Assembly (NCBI RefSeq): GCF_039555335.1
Contig: NC_092637.1
Coordinates: 41,866,990 to 41,930,989 of the forward strand
Direction: 5' to 3'
DNA from: Amphiura filiformis
Taxonomy: Eukaryota; Echinodermata; Ophiuroidea; Amphilepidida; Amphiuridae
Length of the DNA stretch: 64,000 nt
Each line of letters begins with the position of its first letter. Position 1 is the first letter of the stretch. This document shows positions 22,514 to 34,730 of the stretch, piece after piece. The position numbers and the translations under genes were made by a program. Under the pieces are notes generated by a model. The model saw only the letters and a list, made by a program, of their open reading frames with translations, did not search any database and was not told where the DNA came from.

Positions 22514-22747
22514 CTAAAGTTAATTTTTTATTACTCCCGTGGTCCGGGTACGCGCTGGTGAATTGCGATCGCGTTTAATGTGACAAGGTCGCCTACTACT
22601 CGCCGCGCCGATGACCAATGGGTCAACCGGCTTGTTGTCAAGTGCGTTGATCAGCCAATCAGCGTGATTGTTTAGTTCTTCTGTGTGTACGCTCGTCTAC
22701 GCTTGGCGCACAGCTTGGACCACGGAAGTAATAAAAAATTAACTTTA
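22514..22747. mobile_element. MITE family C copy 2
   Basis: Complete at both ends (AAAGTTAATTTTTTATTAC and complement, extending to TTAAAG/CTTTAA). The interior matches the 18659-18883 copy, including both CCAAT motifs. It lies about 600 bp upstream of the YHYH gene. Confidence 0.8.
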
Positions 22748-23190
22748 AATCGTGACATAGCTGTCTTGATTTCTCACCAAGCTTTGCCATTATCTATGGT
22801 TCGGGCGCGCAGTTTATTAAAAAACGTGCCATATAGATAGAAAACTATTGATAATTATTTGCACTATTAACTTGAAATATTTTTATGTATATTTATATCA
22901 TGGAATTTTACATTAGGGTCAACAAAATTGTAAGCAAAAAAAAAAAAAAGGAAAGGATAAGTGTTCAAAGCCACATTAAAATATGTGTTTTCAATTCGTA
23001 TAGCTTTTTGGAATATAATTCAACCCACGTTTGGTCAAAGTTAATTGATTGAGAAGTTGGTATATTTAAAATTGCAATTTTGAAATTTGAAATAAAACAA
23101 TCCCTACCACGAACAAAGATAAGTTTATCAAATTAATCGAGGATAGTAACCTAATCGTGCGAATTATTAAGATTTTTTTTGCTGATCAGT

Positions 23191-23200
23191 GCTATAAAAG
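23191..23200 (+). promoter_or_regulatory. TATA box of the YHYH-protein gene
   Basis: GCTATAAAAG lies 155 bp before the ATG. Initiation about 30 bp downstream would give a 5' UTR of roughly 130 nt. Parts of this upstream region recur in intron 1. Confidence 0.5.
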
Positions 23201-23354
23201 TGTTTTACTTGATGCATGATAGGTACACTTCGACCAATGTTGTCCTGACTCACTCGTGAAGTTGTGGCAAAGTGCATTATTCTAGTGTCCTACTTCTAGT
23301 TTTTACACATACAGCAGTTTAAAACCGCTTCACTGACAAAGCATCCTCTCCATC

Positions 23355-23533
23355 ATGGCACTTATCAGGATTCTGTCAACGGCTATAGTATTAGCTATTG
23401 CTTTACAATGTTATGCGATTACTGAGGAAGAAACGAAGAATTTTGGTACGACCGGTATGCCAGAACGCAACACTGGATTGGTTGGCTGGGTGACAGTAAC
23501 CGAACACATGGACGGAACTAAATGGATATTCAG
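23355..23533 (+). CDS. YHYH gene exon 1: signal peptide and N-terminus
   Basis: Starts at the first ATG after the TATA box. It encodes the signal peptide and the lead-in GWVTVTEHMDGTKWIF, ending in phase 2 at CAG|GTAAGC. Confidence 0.85.
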
Positions 23534-26500
23534 GTAAGCTTAGACGTGGTTCCTTGAACACTTTTCAAATATTGAGAGGAGATACCAATGGCCAATATCA
23601 TAACGAATTTTACAGTTTCCTTTTAAAGGCCCATTCAGTCATTTGCTCATCCGGACGATCATAAAAATCATCAAAATTCAGATTTTGGTACCTTTGTCAT
23701 TGTCATAGATGTGCTAACATAGCTTGCGAGTGGTTCAGCCGAAAGCCGTGTATTTATGACAAAATAAGACATTTTATACGAATCTGTAATTTAGATACTG
23801 ACAGTATCTAAATTAGCCACATGTATTTGAATGGGGCTTCAACTTCGTCATGTACTGCTGTTTTCTTTGTTTTTTTGCCAAATTTGTCTTGTCAAAAATA
23901 CCAAATGACAATTTGAATGACTTATCCTTCACTTTTAAGCAATTTATAAACAATTTTAATTTTTTTTACACTTGCGCTGGGATCACTGAATGGGTCTGAG
24001 TATTAAAGCAATAATATGCGAGCTGCTCACTACAGAGACGAGATTTTTAAAGAAAATTTCTACTTTTTGCACGATTGTAATACAAGGGCCGTGACAGCTG
24101 CTAGGCATATGAGTGCATTTAGGCATAGACCATTTAGGTTTGCAACTATTTTCAACTGTTGTGATTTGGTAGTTCAGAGTATCTTGTAAATGGCAGTGAG
24201 CATTTGCAAAAATTGCATTGATCATATCATAGCGAGTGTCTAGAAGAATTCAAATATCAAGTACTTTTGTAGGTCCTGTGGTTTGTTCGTGAGAACTAAA
24301 AACAAAACCTTTATTCTTATTCTTAAACACTTCAATTCATATCATATGTATACCAAATTTGAATCAAATTAAACCCTATATTTTACACGGAATTACCTAG
24401 GGCTTAAAGGAGTATTTCGTGATCCTAGCATCCTCTATTTATGTCATTTTTCATTAGCCCCCCCCCCCCAAAAAAAAACGCGCTAAACGCGCTGGTGCAC
24501 CAGAACGAAATTCAAATTTCACGATATCTCAGTGATGTAAAAATCTCAACTTTTTTTGGAGAAAAGTGGGGGGATGAGGCTGTGGATCACGAAATGCCCT
24601 TTTAAAATCGATCAGTCCCGTTGTTGCTATGCACCTCCGATTGGTTCAAACTGCCCGTACGTGTATCTCGTCGACACCCACGGGATGAAGTGTGATATCG
24701 TGTCATATCACACGAGTAAGACCCAATAAGGGTACAGGAACGTTCTCAAGTGTTTAAAAATGGGACATACTGTTGTTATGTGGTGCACAGCGTCATCATC
24801 CCTATATCTTCGTGTCAAAAATTGCCATGATAGTACGGCGAATCCTCTCGTTTTTCAAAACTATGCATGGCGATTTTGTTCGAGAAAGGCCGAGCGACTC
24901 CGGCTAAGTAATACCATATGCACACGATATGAGACACCACATAGCCTGCAACAGAGTTTCTATTCTATGTTTTTACGATTTGCGCATGATCAAGTACCAC
25001 ATATGATATTGCCATTACAAGAAAATTCGATTTTTGTCAGGTAAACCCCAGGAGGGCGAGTTAGCGCAGCGGCAGTTCCCTCGCTTTGCATCACTGAGGT
25101 CCCTGGTTCAAGCCCCGGCGCGGCCCAAGGACTCATGTGCACTTGGTTTATCCCGATTCCATCCTCGCTCTCGCAGGTTTTCTCCGGGATCTCCGGTATC
25201 CTCCTGCTTTCAAAAAATCGGTGATTAGTTGTTTGGTTATCAAAAACTTCCTTCACCCAATGGAATTTGAGGAGCTGCAGAGATAATTGGTGGATGTTAC
25301 AATCTAAGTGCGGATAGGTCTGCGCCTGAGGTTCGGCTGCAACTGGCCTAGATGATGCGATCTAATTGTGATGATTCAACATGGCAGCGAAATTACAGCG
25401 CTTTGAATCCTTCAAGATCTAGCTGGAAAAAGGCGCTATATAAATCCGAAATTTATTTATTATTTATTTTATTTTGTTTCCAATACACTATTGGAAATGC
25501 AATACACAATTAGCGGGGATTGCTGTTTGCTGTGAATATATTTTACTGCATTTTATCCGTAACGATTTTGAAATCGTTCGTCAAAATTGTGATATATTAA
25601 ACTATTTGAGAATTACAATTATATAAAGGAACACTATACAAGTCTATACAAAGTACTATATCAACACACTATACCACTTTCTTTATCTGCGTCAATAATA
25701 GAATATAGATTTCAATCGAATTGAATACATCTCTCCATTTTGAGTTTGTACTCCACCACTGAGCGATCTAGCGATCGATTTCTAGCTAATCAGATGGGAC
25801 TCCTTTTCTTGCGTTCGGTAAAATACCAATCGCCCGTCGCTCACCAACGGAGTATTAAGTTTATATTTATAATATAGGGTGTCGACACTGTGTGGTGAAA
25901 CTACTAAGAGCTCTTGAAACTACTAATCAAAACTAGCTCCTATAATCAGCGCCCTCATGATATAACCTAAGTCCAGTCTAGTGATTAGGTCACAAACAAT
26001 GCACAAATCCCCTGATCACCACGTACTGTGGGTGCTCCTTATCACAAAATAATTAGTCACCGCTGCCAGATATTTTTTATAACGATGGTTTTAACATTTG
26101 TTTATTTAATAACAACTAAAGACTGCACAAAAAGTAACGCAGCTGTTATAAATACGCCTATAGCGTCAGAACTAATGATTGTGTTCACAATATTTCAACA
26201 TAGAAAGAAGGAAAATTTATTTACGCTTATTTTGATACCCCATTTGTCCAATTTTGTTAAATATTAATAACAAAGCAGCGTTTTTAAAGAAAAGTACCCG
26301 AATTGAAGATTTGCAGCTATCTGTATTGATTTGAAGTCAGCGCGAAGATAAATGGGGGGTTTACGTGCCACAATGCTTGCGTAATAACCATTAATCGCTT
26401 TAAATTCGGGTTTTTTCTTTAAAACCACTACAGCTGCGTTACTTCTTATGCAGACTTTATATTGAGGACTCATCAAAGCACATAAGCTGAGCTAGATCAA

Positions 26501-29500
26501 CCATTATCAATTTGGAAGGCAACCATGTAAAGAATATGAAAACCAACACTTGGGTCTAAACGTGTAATAGCTTTCTATAGATATCTCGCCACTACCTTTT
26601 TTTTACCATTATCAGTGGTTCGTGTTGAAGTTCAGAACTTGTAGAGTTATTGTTTAAAATATGCAATTCTAAAACAATACAATCTTTTCCACGCACAAAG
26701 ATAAGTTTATCAAAATTAATCGAGGTTTTAACCTTATTATGATAATAAATAGTGCTTCTTTTCTTTGCCTGTTTGGTGTTTGTTTTACTGAACAGGCAAT
26801 ACAAGTGCTTTAGTTGGGACGTGTACAATTTGGCCGGTGTCGTGCTGACTCGTGAAGTTGTTGTAGCATATTGCATCTTACACACATGAGTCTAAACGTT
26901 TGATAGCTTTCCATAGATAACTCGCCATTATCATTTTTACCATTATCAGTGGTTCGTGTTGAAGTTAAGAACTCGTACAGTTAAATTGCAATTCTGATAT
27001 AAAACAATCTGTACCACGAACAAGGATAAGTTTTATCAAATTAATCGAGGTTTAGTAACAGGGCTGTCAACTCTCACGCATTGGCCGTGAGTCTCACGCA
27101 TTGGGTCACTTTCTCACGGTCTCACGCCTAGGTAGTATAATCTCACGCCTAGGTATTAAACTCACGCAAAAAGCTGGAAAATGACTAAAATCAATACATG
27201 CGTTTTAATTTTGGTTTGGTACTCTCATACACTATAATTATTCGTAATGTATTAATTAACAGACTGTATCAAAATGATTGGTAGAAACAAAATCGGATTC
27301 ATATATAGAGCGCCTTTTTCCAGATCTTGAAGGATTCCTATAGCGCTGTAATTTCGCTGCCATGGTCATTGCAGCCGAAACTGGCGCAGACCTATCCGCA
27401 CTTAGATTGTAACATCCACTAATTATCTGTGCAGCATCCCAAATTCCATTGGGTGAAGGAAGTTTTTGATAACCAAACAACTAATCACCGATAATTTTGA
27501 ATTTGAAAGCAAGAGGAAACCGAAGATCCCGGAGAATACCTGTGAGAGCGAGCATGGAATCGGGATAAACCAAATACACATACTGTCCTTGGGCACAGCT
27601 GGGACTTGAACCCAGGACCTTAGTGGTTCAAGGCGAGGGAACTATCGCTGCGCCAACTCGCTCTCCCAATTGGTACCCATCAATTTTTATGTTTATGCCC
27701 GCATCTTCCAAATCCAGCATTGGATACACTTGAAATTTCACAAATGTATAGTTTATGACTTGTTATACAATAAATCTACAATTCAACTCATGTTGAATTT
27801 GGTGTGTCAGACTCATCCACTATCAGTGAAACCTGATGAGTACCAATCATTTTGAAACAGCTTTAATTATGTTCACTCAACATTCATTCTTCCACAGATC
27901 CAATGGCATTCCAGATCACGACACCGCCACCTGGCCATGGCCTGGAGTCAACCCAAACTTCATCAGAGAACAGTCCTACCAGTACACATTGCCAAAAACA
28001 CCAAGGTTTGCAACAGAAGCCACATGTTTACCAGGTGGTCCCATAGGTATGGCTAGCAATGGATTGCCACTTTATAATCCATGGAACGCATTCAGTGAAA
28101 ATGCAGTGGCAGGTGACACGGCAGAGGTAGGTTAGGCTTCGGTTGTTAGTTTCTTTCATAGATTAATAAACACATAGATTGGAATGTTCCATACAATCAT
28201 GTGCCCTCTAAAGCGTACTGGGAGTCATCCGGCACAGCGTTCAGACCTGGCGACATCGCTTATCTTACGCACGAAGTTTCCTTTGTGTACGCTCGCACTA
28301 TTTGCGCTATAGTGGTGGTGAGTTCGCTCACGCAAACCTAACTTAGCGTCGATCCTATAGGCAACATGCCCACATTCTGCGGTATGGTTTCTATGACCAG
28401 TTGTATGGGACCTTGAATTCAGACTCCTGTGAAATCGCTTTACCACGAGTCTGAGATCTGACATATTATACCTATGCACGTATTTCTACTTTGGCAGTAA
28501 TCAAAGCATTTTGGCACTTATGTGATTACATTAGGGACATCAACCGGTTTCATCCGGTTGCTATTGTTCTAAACAATGGTAACCGGACGGAACCGGCGGT
28601 TAACTGCTGCCGGTCGAGGTTTGATTTCATCCCTTAGACAATGCATCATTCTTTGCTTCAATTTCTCATGTGCAAATTGAAATTAAAATTCTGCCTGTGA
28701 GTTTAGTAAAGGGTTTAGGCTTGACAGGAAAAAATATGCATTTTAGTAGGTTCTGTAATAACGGAAATAAGGCCATAATTATACAGGTGTTACTTTTGGC
28801 GAAGATGTAACTCGTGCCAATTTTCACTTTTTATTATTATATAGATATTTGACCTATGTGACGGTCATCCAGACGAGCCAGGTCGATACCATTATCATAA
28901 ACAACCAGCAAGTTGTCTCTTCAAAGATCCATCTCAAATGCTTGGTGTTGCCTTTGACGGGTTTGCTATTTATGGACCGGTCGACGAGAACGGAAAGACC
29001 TTAACATCTGCTGATTTGGATGAGTGTCATGGAAGGTATGTCAAATTGTCAAGACATCCCCACATACCCCTACCGTAATTTATTAACCGGCAAACGAGGA
29101 TGCATGTGATGTATCCTTACAGTTGGAAAAATCATCATAATTTCAAAGCTGAACAATATTGGGGTATATTTGTTTTTTTAATAGATGCACTATCTAATCC
29201 CGCACATTATGATACCACATTGAATCCAATGTGACCTCAAGAAGTAAAGTTATAAGCAATTGAATAGACGATGGTCCCGTTTTAAAAGTGACAAACTGGC
29301 CTATACAAGGCGCAAAATGATTCCAACAAGCGCAACAACGAGACAAAACAGTTTCTTCAATGAAGCGTTATTTAAACCAGTTTTTATTTCAGTTTTTACT
29401 TACTTCTCTGTACTTATCATAACCAAACGCATAAATTAGCCATTCACCACTCTCAAACCAGATGTCTAGTCCGTGGAGTTTTGAATAGGTGCTTGTAACG

Positions 29501-30753
29501 TTACTTCTTGAAGTCACATTGGATTCAATGTGGTATCATATAATGTGCGCATTAGATAGTGCATCTATTAAAAAAACAAATTTAGGCCTACCCCAATATA
29601 GTTCAGTTTGGAAATTGTGATTATTTTTCCAAGTGTAAGGATACTTTATTGGCGCAGTATATGTTATGATTGGTGTAGGTATATTAGATTAAGTTGCCAA
29701 TAATATTTTGCCAGTAGATTTTACTTCAGCATGTTCAAAGATCTTATCCTTAAAGAAGTAACTTTGACCTCTAGTTACGAACTTACGACGGTTATGCAAC
29801 ATTTGTCAAAGAAGTAACCATGATTTTCGTCAAAACAATAAAATTACCAAATGACCACCTTTTTTAGAAGATCGATCGGCAGTTATTTTTTCTCAACTGC
29901 TCAATGATTATGGGCTTGCTTTGTCTTGTTTTGTTTTATTTTATTGTTTGATAAAATATGTTTATAAAATGTCCTTGTTGCTTGTTTCACCTATTCCAGG
30001 TGTTTTAATGGCGGTATTAATCACCTAACCCTTGCAAATAAAGAAATATGATTTAGGATAAATAGCGCCATCTGTAGTTTGCATTTAGTTAATAATGAAG
30101 CCAATTCTATACACATCAAACAGGAAAGAGGACATTAATCAATGCGTCATCACCATAATTATTAAAGGCCTCTGGCTTTGATTAGTTCTCTTCACGCGGG
30201 TGTCAACTGCAGACAACAAGTTCAACTTATTTTTTAAATTCAACAAATTCAGAATTATAAATTTTCATGACCATATTATTTGGAATCAGCATTAAAAATG
30301 CATTATAATGAGTACAAACAAGCCTAGGTTCTGTGGTTCTTGAGATAGCTCTTGATATTTTGAGAAAACTTGGGACATTTTAATGTTTAAAAATGTTTCT
30401 TTATTCTTTATAGATACAATAATGGCGGCACATACCAATACCACGCTACCGCAGACTTCCCCTACATCTTAGGATGCTTCAAAGGCAAACCACATGGCAT
30501 AGTCATCCATCCAGATTTCTGTTACTTCGCCAGTGACGCTGATGAGAATGGAAATATTCCGAAAGCTTCTGCGTCAAACCACGAGATGAAAATTGCTGGG
30601 GCAATTGCCGACATTGAAGAAGATGTTGCTCTCGAAGCTTTATCGCATGATGAAGAGCATAGGCCACGTGTCCCAGCCAATCTGTGGCAGAGACGTCTGC
30701 CTAAAAATTACATTGAGTTTCTTAGCAAGAAGCTCTTTGAAGGGGTTGCATAA
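23355..30753 (+). CDS. Secreted YHYH-domain protein (4 exons)
   Basis: Predicted 312-aa secreted protein. Exons 23355-23533, 27898-28126, 28845-29035, 30414-30753; intron phases 2, 0, 2, all GT-AG, uninterrupted. Residues 1-21 are a signal peptide (MALIRILSTAIVLAIALQCYA). The YHYH domain follows: SNGIPDH, NPNFIREQ, GPIGMASNGLPLYNP, then IFDLCDGHPDEPGRYHYH (YHYH at 151-154) and MLGVAFDGFAIYGP. The second histidine-rich echo GGTYQYHAT lies at about 203-211, with conserved cysteines around it. The C-terminal ~70 residues (EEDVALEALSHDEEHRPR and on) are acidic then basic and match nothing I know. The biochemical role of the family is not established; the histidine cluster suggests metal binding, which is inference. 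Confidence 0.9.
23819..23990. repeat. Empty-site paralogue of the 37-430 repeat
   Basis: Uninterrupted copy of the repeat split by a MITE near the left edge of the window. It lies in intron 1 of the YHYH gene. Confidence 0.7.
24404..24605. mobile_element. MITE family A copy 2 (internal deletion)
   Basis: Both TIRs are intact, but about 145 bp in the left interior is replaced by a C-run/A-run junction near 24460. The right half ('agtggggggatgaggctgtg') is well preserved. Confidence 0.82.
25050..25475 (+). mobile_element. tRNA-derived SINE, copy 1 (plus)
   Basis: The head has A-box TAGCGCAGCGG and B-box GGTTCAAGCC. The body ends in 'aaaaaggcgctatataaat' and an ATTT-rich tail, a 3' tail of the kind shared with L2/CR1-type LINEs. 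An inverted copy lies at 27290-27668; both are in intron 1 of the YHYH gene. Confidence 0.8.
26117..26459. repeat. Inverted-repeat element
   Basis: 'taaagactgcacaaaaagta' with 'acgcagctgt' pairs with its complement at 26430-26459. An inner pair ('tttaaagaaaa-acccgaatt' and complement) continues the stem. Likely a ~343-bp MITE. Confidence 0.65.
26554..27060 (+). repeat. Two partial copies of the YHYH upstream region
   Basis: 'gataagtttatcaaa' with 'attaatcgagg' occurs at about 26700 and 27030, as it does at about 23118 just upstream of the TATA box. 'actcgtgaagttgt' also recurs at about 26851 (original about 23255). The two intron copies form a tandem pair beginning 'gtctaaacgt'. Confidence 0.6.
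27290..27668 (-). mobile_element. tRNA-derived SINE, copy 2 (minus)
   Basis: Reverse-oriented relative of the 25050-25475 SINE: the tail 'gagcgcctttttccag' is at the left and the pol III boxes at the right, ending near 'aactcgctctccc'. Mismatches and indels suggest independent, aged insertion. Confidence 0.78.
27898..28126 (+). CDS. YHYH gene exon 2: first half of the domain
   Basis: Enters in phase 2 after CTTCCACAG, completing an Arg codon before SNGIPDH. It contains the PGGPIGMASNGLPLYNP box typical of YHYH proteins and leaves in phase 0 at GAG|GTAGGT. Confidence 0.88.
28845..29035 (+). CDS. YHYH gene exon 3: signature motif
   Basis: Carries CDGHPDEPGRYHYH and the GVAFDGFAIYGP box, followed by ADLDECHG. 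It leaves in phase 2 at AAG|GTATGT. Confidence 0.92.
29111..29644. mobile_element. Palindromic element in YHYH intron 3
   Basis: The outer pair is 'gtatccttac' and 'gtaaggatac'. The inner pair is 'atagatgcactatctaat' and complement, with 'cacattgaatccaatgtgac' next. The arms are about 135 bp each. Confidence 0.75.
29960..30125 (-). repeat. Reverse partial copy of the 1831-3440 element
   Basis: 'gtttcacctattcca' and 'aatagcgccatctgtagt' through 'gaagccaattctata' match, in reverse complement, the region around 2970-3130. Confidence 0.65.
30414..30753 (+). CDS. YHYH gene exon 4: domain end and tail
   Basis: Completes the domain with YNNGGTYQYHATADFPY and LGCFKGKP, then a charged tail ending in TAA. 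No canonical AATAAA was found in the next few hundred bases. Confidence 0.88.
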
Positions 30754-30997
30754 TATTCTGATGTGACCAAGAGTTTACTTTTAAGTTTAAGTTTTAAGTT
30801 TTAATCTGTATAATAAGTGTTTAAAGCCACTATTTCATTTTGACAACAAATTGAACATGATTTTTGTCTGCCGTGGAGCATTTTAAAAGATTATGTTATT
30901 CAAATGATCTTCAACGGACCGCGAATTCAGTTCAAAATTATTTTTACCAAACTTTCCACAATCAGAGATATTGTACAACGTGAAAAACAAAGATACA

Positions 30998-31682
30998 CCC
31001 CAGCAAACACAAAAACGTTTTAAAAACATTTTTAATAAGTTATATTTTGGCTTTTGGTTTACATAAAAACGTTTTAATAACATTAAAATGTCGGGTTATA
31101 TAAAGGTCATGAAAACATTTTAAAACGTTTTGTTTGAAAACACACTACAACAATATTTTTCAAATGTTTTCAAAAATGTTATTGTAAACTATTTTTGCCA
31201 AATTCTTTTGCCAAATATTTTGTCAACACTTAAAATAACATTATGTTATAATATTTGCACCCCGCAAACACAGAAATGTTCTTAAAATGTTTTTTTCAAA
31301 ACGTTTTAATAACATTTAAATGTCGGGTTATATAAAGGTCATGAAAACGTTATTGCAAATATTTTGGACAAACATTTTTCACAAAATATTTTTTCAACCC
31401 CAAAATAACATTCTGTTTAGAATGTTTTGTATCAAGTTTTCAAAATGTTTTTGGAATGTTATTAAAACGTTTTTATACCCTTTATATAACCCGACATTTA
31501 AACGTTTTCTGTAAAACATTAATGTTTGCTGAGCAGTAGATTATCAAAATAATGATTTTTAATGTTATGAAAACGTTTTATACCCTTAATATACCTTTTA
31601 TATAACCCGACATTTAAACGTTTTCTGACAACCTTTTATAACCTTTTGCGAATGATGTCGAAAACGTTTTGTGTTTGCTGGG
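30998..31682. mobile_element. MITE family D copy 1 (CCCAGCAAACACAAAAACG ends)
   Basis: Inverted ends 'cccagcaaacacaaaaacg' and 'cgttttgtgtttgctggg'. The interior repeats 'atgtcgggttatataaagg' in both orientations. A near full-length copy in the opposite orientation is at 48793-49483, with fragments at about 14922-14980 and 33890-33991. It starts 245 bp after the YHYH stop codon. Confidence 0.82.
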
Positions 31683-34123
31683 ACACATTCCGTCGGGTGC
31701 ATTACATAGTGACGGACATTGGGATAACGTTGAGTAGGTGAATAGCATTGACCTTTGCGGTAAATCCCATAAGCCTTTGCGAGTACACCTGAGATGTCGT
31801 CATTAGACGTCACGCCGAATTGTAATGCGCAGTAACGATGTCCGATAAACGATGTGCGCATCGGCGCATGCCGTCATGACGTCCTAAAAGGTCAATAGAG
31901 CATGATTATAAACTTACCATGTGTCTATTCAAAGTAGACATTTGAAAGTTATTTTCAAAACGTTAAAATGTTAAAAAATCACACATCTCACGTAATAGGC
32001 CTAGATTGCCAACGTTATCGGTCACTATAGTGAATTTCACTTTTTTTTTGAAAATCTAGCTGAAATTGTTCAGATCCGTCATTATGCACCCGACGATTTG
32101 TAGGAATTGGGTAAAAGTGGTAGATAAATCAATAAAATTGTCATTAGGTTTTTTTTCTAATTATGAATAAAATTGGCAAAAAGGATGAAAACTTGAAACT
32201 TGTGTGTGTGTGATATTTTAATTCTTCTACACGCTCGCTATGAATTGAGCAATGCAATTTTGCCAAAGCTCACTACCATTCGTAAGATGCTGTGAACTAC
32301 CAAATCACAACAGTTTAAAATAATTAATAACCTTAATGGCCTTTGAGCCTCCAGGGAATGATCGATGAAAATGAAGCCGGTTTTCTCTCAAATAATTCAA
32401 ATCATTCCAACCTTGGGCACGAAGCAACCTTCTTCAATGAAATTAAGAGACACAGATTTATTAAGGTGTTCGACAGGGGTGTGTCATATCAACATCTCTT
32501 TTCAATATTTATGCTGATACTGAAGGCATTGGATGACACTTGGGTAGATTTCGTTGGATGAACTCACTATGATACCAATATTGTAGCTATAAATGTGTTG
32601 ACCTATGATGTCACATGTTTACATTCAGAACGCCCTGTGCTGTTTCAAGCCAGGCAAAATAATACACATAAATCTTTTCAAACCCCAACTCTTAAAACCT
32701 GATAGTATGTATATAGCTTGATGCATTTGTAAACAAATTTGATAACATGTTTAGCATTTTTTGCTTTGAAACCAAACTTCATGAAAAAAACTTCTTCCAT
32801 GTAAACTATAGTGTTTTTTTGCCTAGCAGATTTTAAAAATCTCTGACCAACAGAGGGCGTATCAAATGTAAACACATATCAACTCATCAATAGTCATAGA
32901 TAGTTACACACGCTTTTAACAAGACTACCATGACTACAAGATCTTATTAATAAAGGGAAGAAAGCAAGTGAGGACTTCCAGGTTGGCCTGTATCTAAATA
33001 TATTTTAAAGAAGAAAATAACACGAAATGAATGGTTTCTCGATGCAAGATTGACGTAGCTATGTCTCTTAGATGGACGAGGAGTAAAAAAAGCGAGTCCT
33101 TCAAGTTGTCTCTTTCAACTTTTTTGGACGTACCTGAACTTTCACACTGTATTCAAATGAAACGGGAAATACTATGAAGATACGGCTATTAGCAGGCGTA
33201 TGTCAACTTGCATCAGTATAGCGGGTAAAAACCGTTGCTGTCAAAAGGGTAAAATTTCAAAGGCCCCACCCATAAGCATGATATGACAGAGATTATACCT
33301 AGTCTGTCATAATAGTAAGCATTTCAGTAATTGAAATGTCAGGTGGAAAATTATCCGGGCAAAATGAAATATGTGACCGGACACTACGAATCAGCCGTAA
33401 AGTCGGCCGCGGTCAATTTTGTTTTATTTCGTGTTTAGAAAATATATATTATAAGCTTTAAAATGGTATATCATTTGACTTCAAATGATATCCTGAAGCG
33501 GGGTTATAGTTTGTTGAACTCTGCTCCTTCAACAAAATGGTACCTTTTTCGGTTCTACATGTGTCTCTTTTAAAGTCATAATTGGCGAGTCAACGTGGTT
33601 CAGGAATGTCCTCTCATTGTTAATTGTTGGTCATACATACCTAGACAAAATACAATTATGCAATTGTAACCCACCACTTGAACAGGATTTAGCCAAAGCA
33701 AACAAAGACTAGAGCTATTTAATGATTCTATAGAAATAGGTAGAAGATTATTATCCTCTTCAGCAATAGGATTATTGATTGGTTTAAACGCTATCAAATG
33801 AGAAACATGTCGCGTCTAATTGAGGTACCTATGAATACGACCTTATATGGTAGAATATTTGGCAGCAAGTTCAAAGGCATACTTTTAAATGTTATGTTAC
33901 ACTTTATATACCCTTTATAAAACCCGACGTTTTCTGACAACCTTTTCTAATCTTTTGCGAATAATGTGAAAACGTTTTGGATTTGGTGGGAAGCAAATCT
34001 TTCACAAATATTAAATTTAGTATTTTTTAAATAAATGTAGAAGTGTATTGTAAGATGAAGTGTATGGTTCTGAATAAGAAAAAAAAATGAAATCTAAACA
34101 TTTAAAATATCTATATTTGTGAC
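31683..34123. other. Intergenic, nothing recognised except a MITE D fragment
   Basis: Mostly unique AT-rich sequence. 33890-33991 resembles the right end of MITE family D ('ccctttataaaacccgacg', 'gaaaacgtttt'). No convincing coding exon was found; the 72-codon frame at 32343 has no recognisable motif. Confidence 0.5.
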
Positions 34124-34535
34124 GTGTCATGTCAAAAGGAGACACTTTTGGGCAGGTTATCAATTTTGAGGTTTTTACATTTCTTAAATAAAGAGATATT
34201 TTGCTCCACAACGCCGTTTTATCCAATGAAAACGGACATTCCTAAGCGAAGATATTGAGTTCGGCAGTTATGGTATTATAAAATTGGAAATTGAGATATC
34301 AGCCTTTAAAATTATTATTGACAATGTTGAGAGTAGGAATTACCTTGAAAAATTTCTCAAAAAATACAAGATGTCAGTTATATTCCGGTCTGAAACTATC
34401 AGACAATGTTTTTAACATTAATACCATCACAAATTCGCAACAAACCCAAATTGTGAAAAATTCACAATCGGCCAGATTTTTGGCTATTTCTCCAATTACG
34501 ATCCTGCCCAAAAGTGTCTCCTTTTGATATGACAC
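34124..34535. mobile_element. TIR element, ~412 bp
   Basis: 'gtgtcatgtcaaaaggagac' with 'acttttgggcagg' pairs with its complement at 34502-34535 with one or two mismatches. AT-rich interior without an ORF. Confidence 0.72.
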
Positions 34536-34644
34536 GATACACTTGTTAATACTTTATTTACCATTTCCTGTTGCAGAGGTCAAATAGGGCGAGCTGGGAG
34601 AGAGGTTTTAAATTAGGTTAGCTTACTTAGAAAAAAAAACCCAG

Positions 34645-34730
34645 GAATGGAATAAAGGTATAATTATTCAAACTTTTAAAAAGGGTGATAAAAAGGATCT
34701 AAGTAATTACAGATATATAACCCTTATATT
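34645..34730 (+). pseudogene. Non-LTR reverse-transcriptase fragment
   Basis: Reads EWNKGIIIQTFKKGDKKDLS then NYRYITLI, closely matching the conserved P-EWK-GI--P-FKKGDK-D-NYRPI-L block of endonuclease/RT LINEs. Only about 28 codons survive; flanks are unrelated. Confidence 0.7.
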
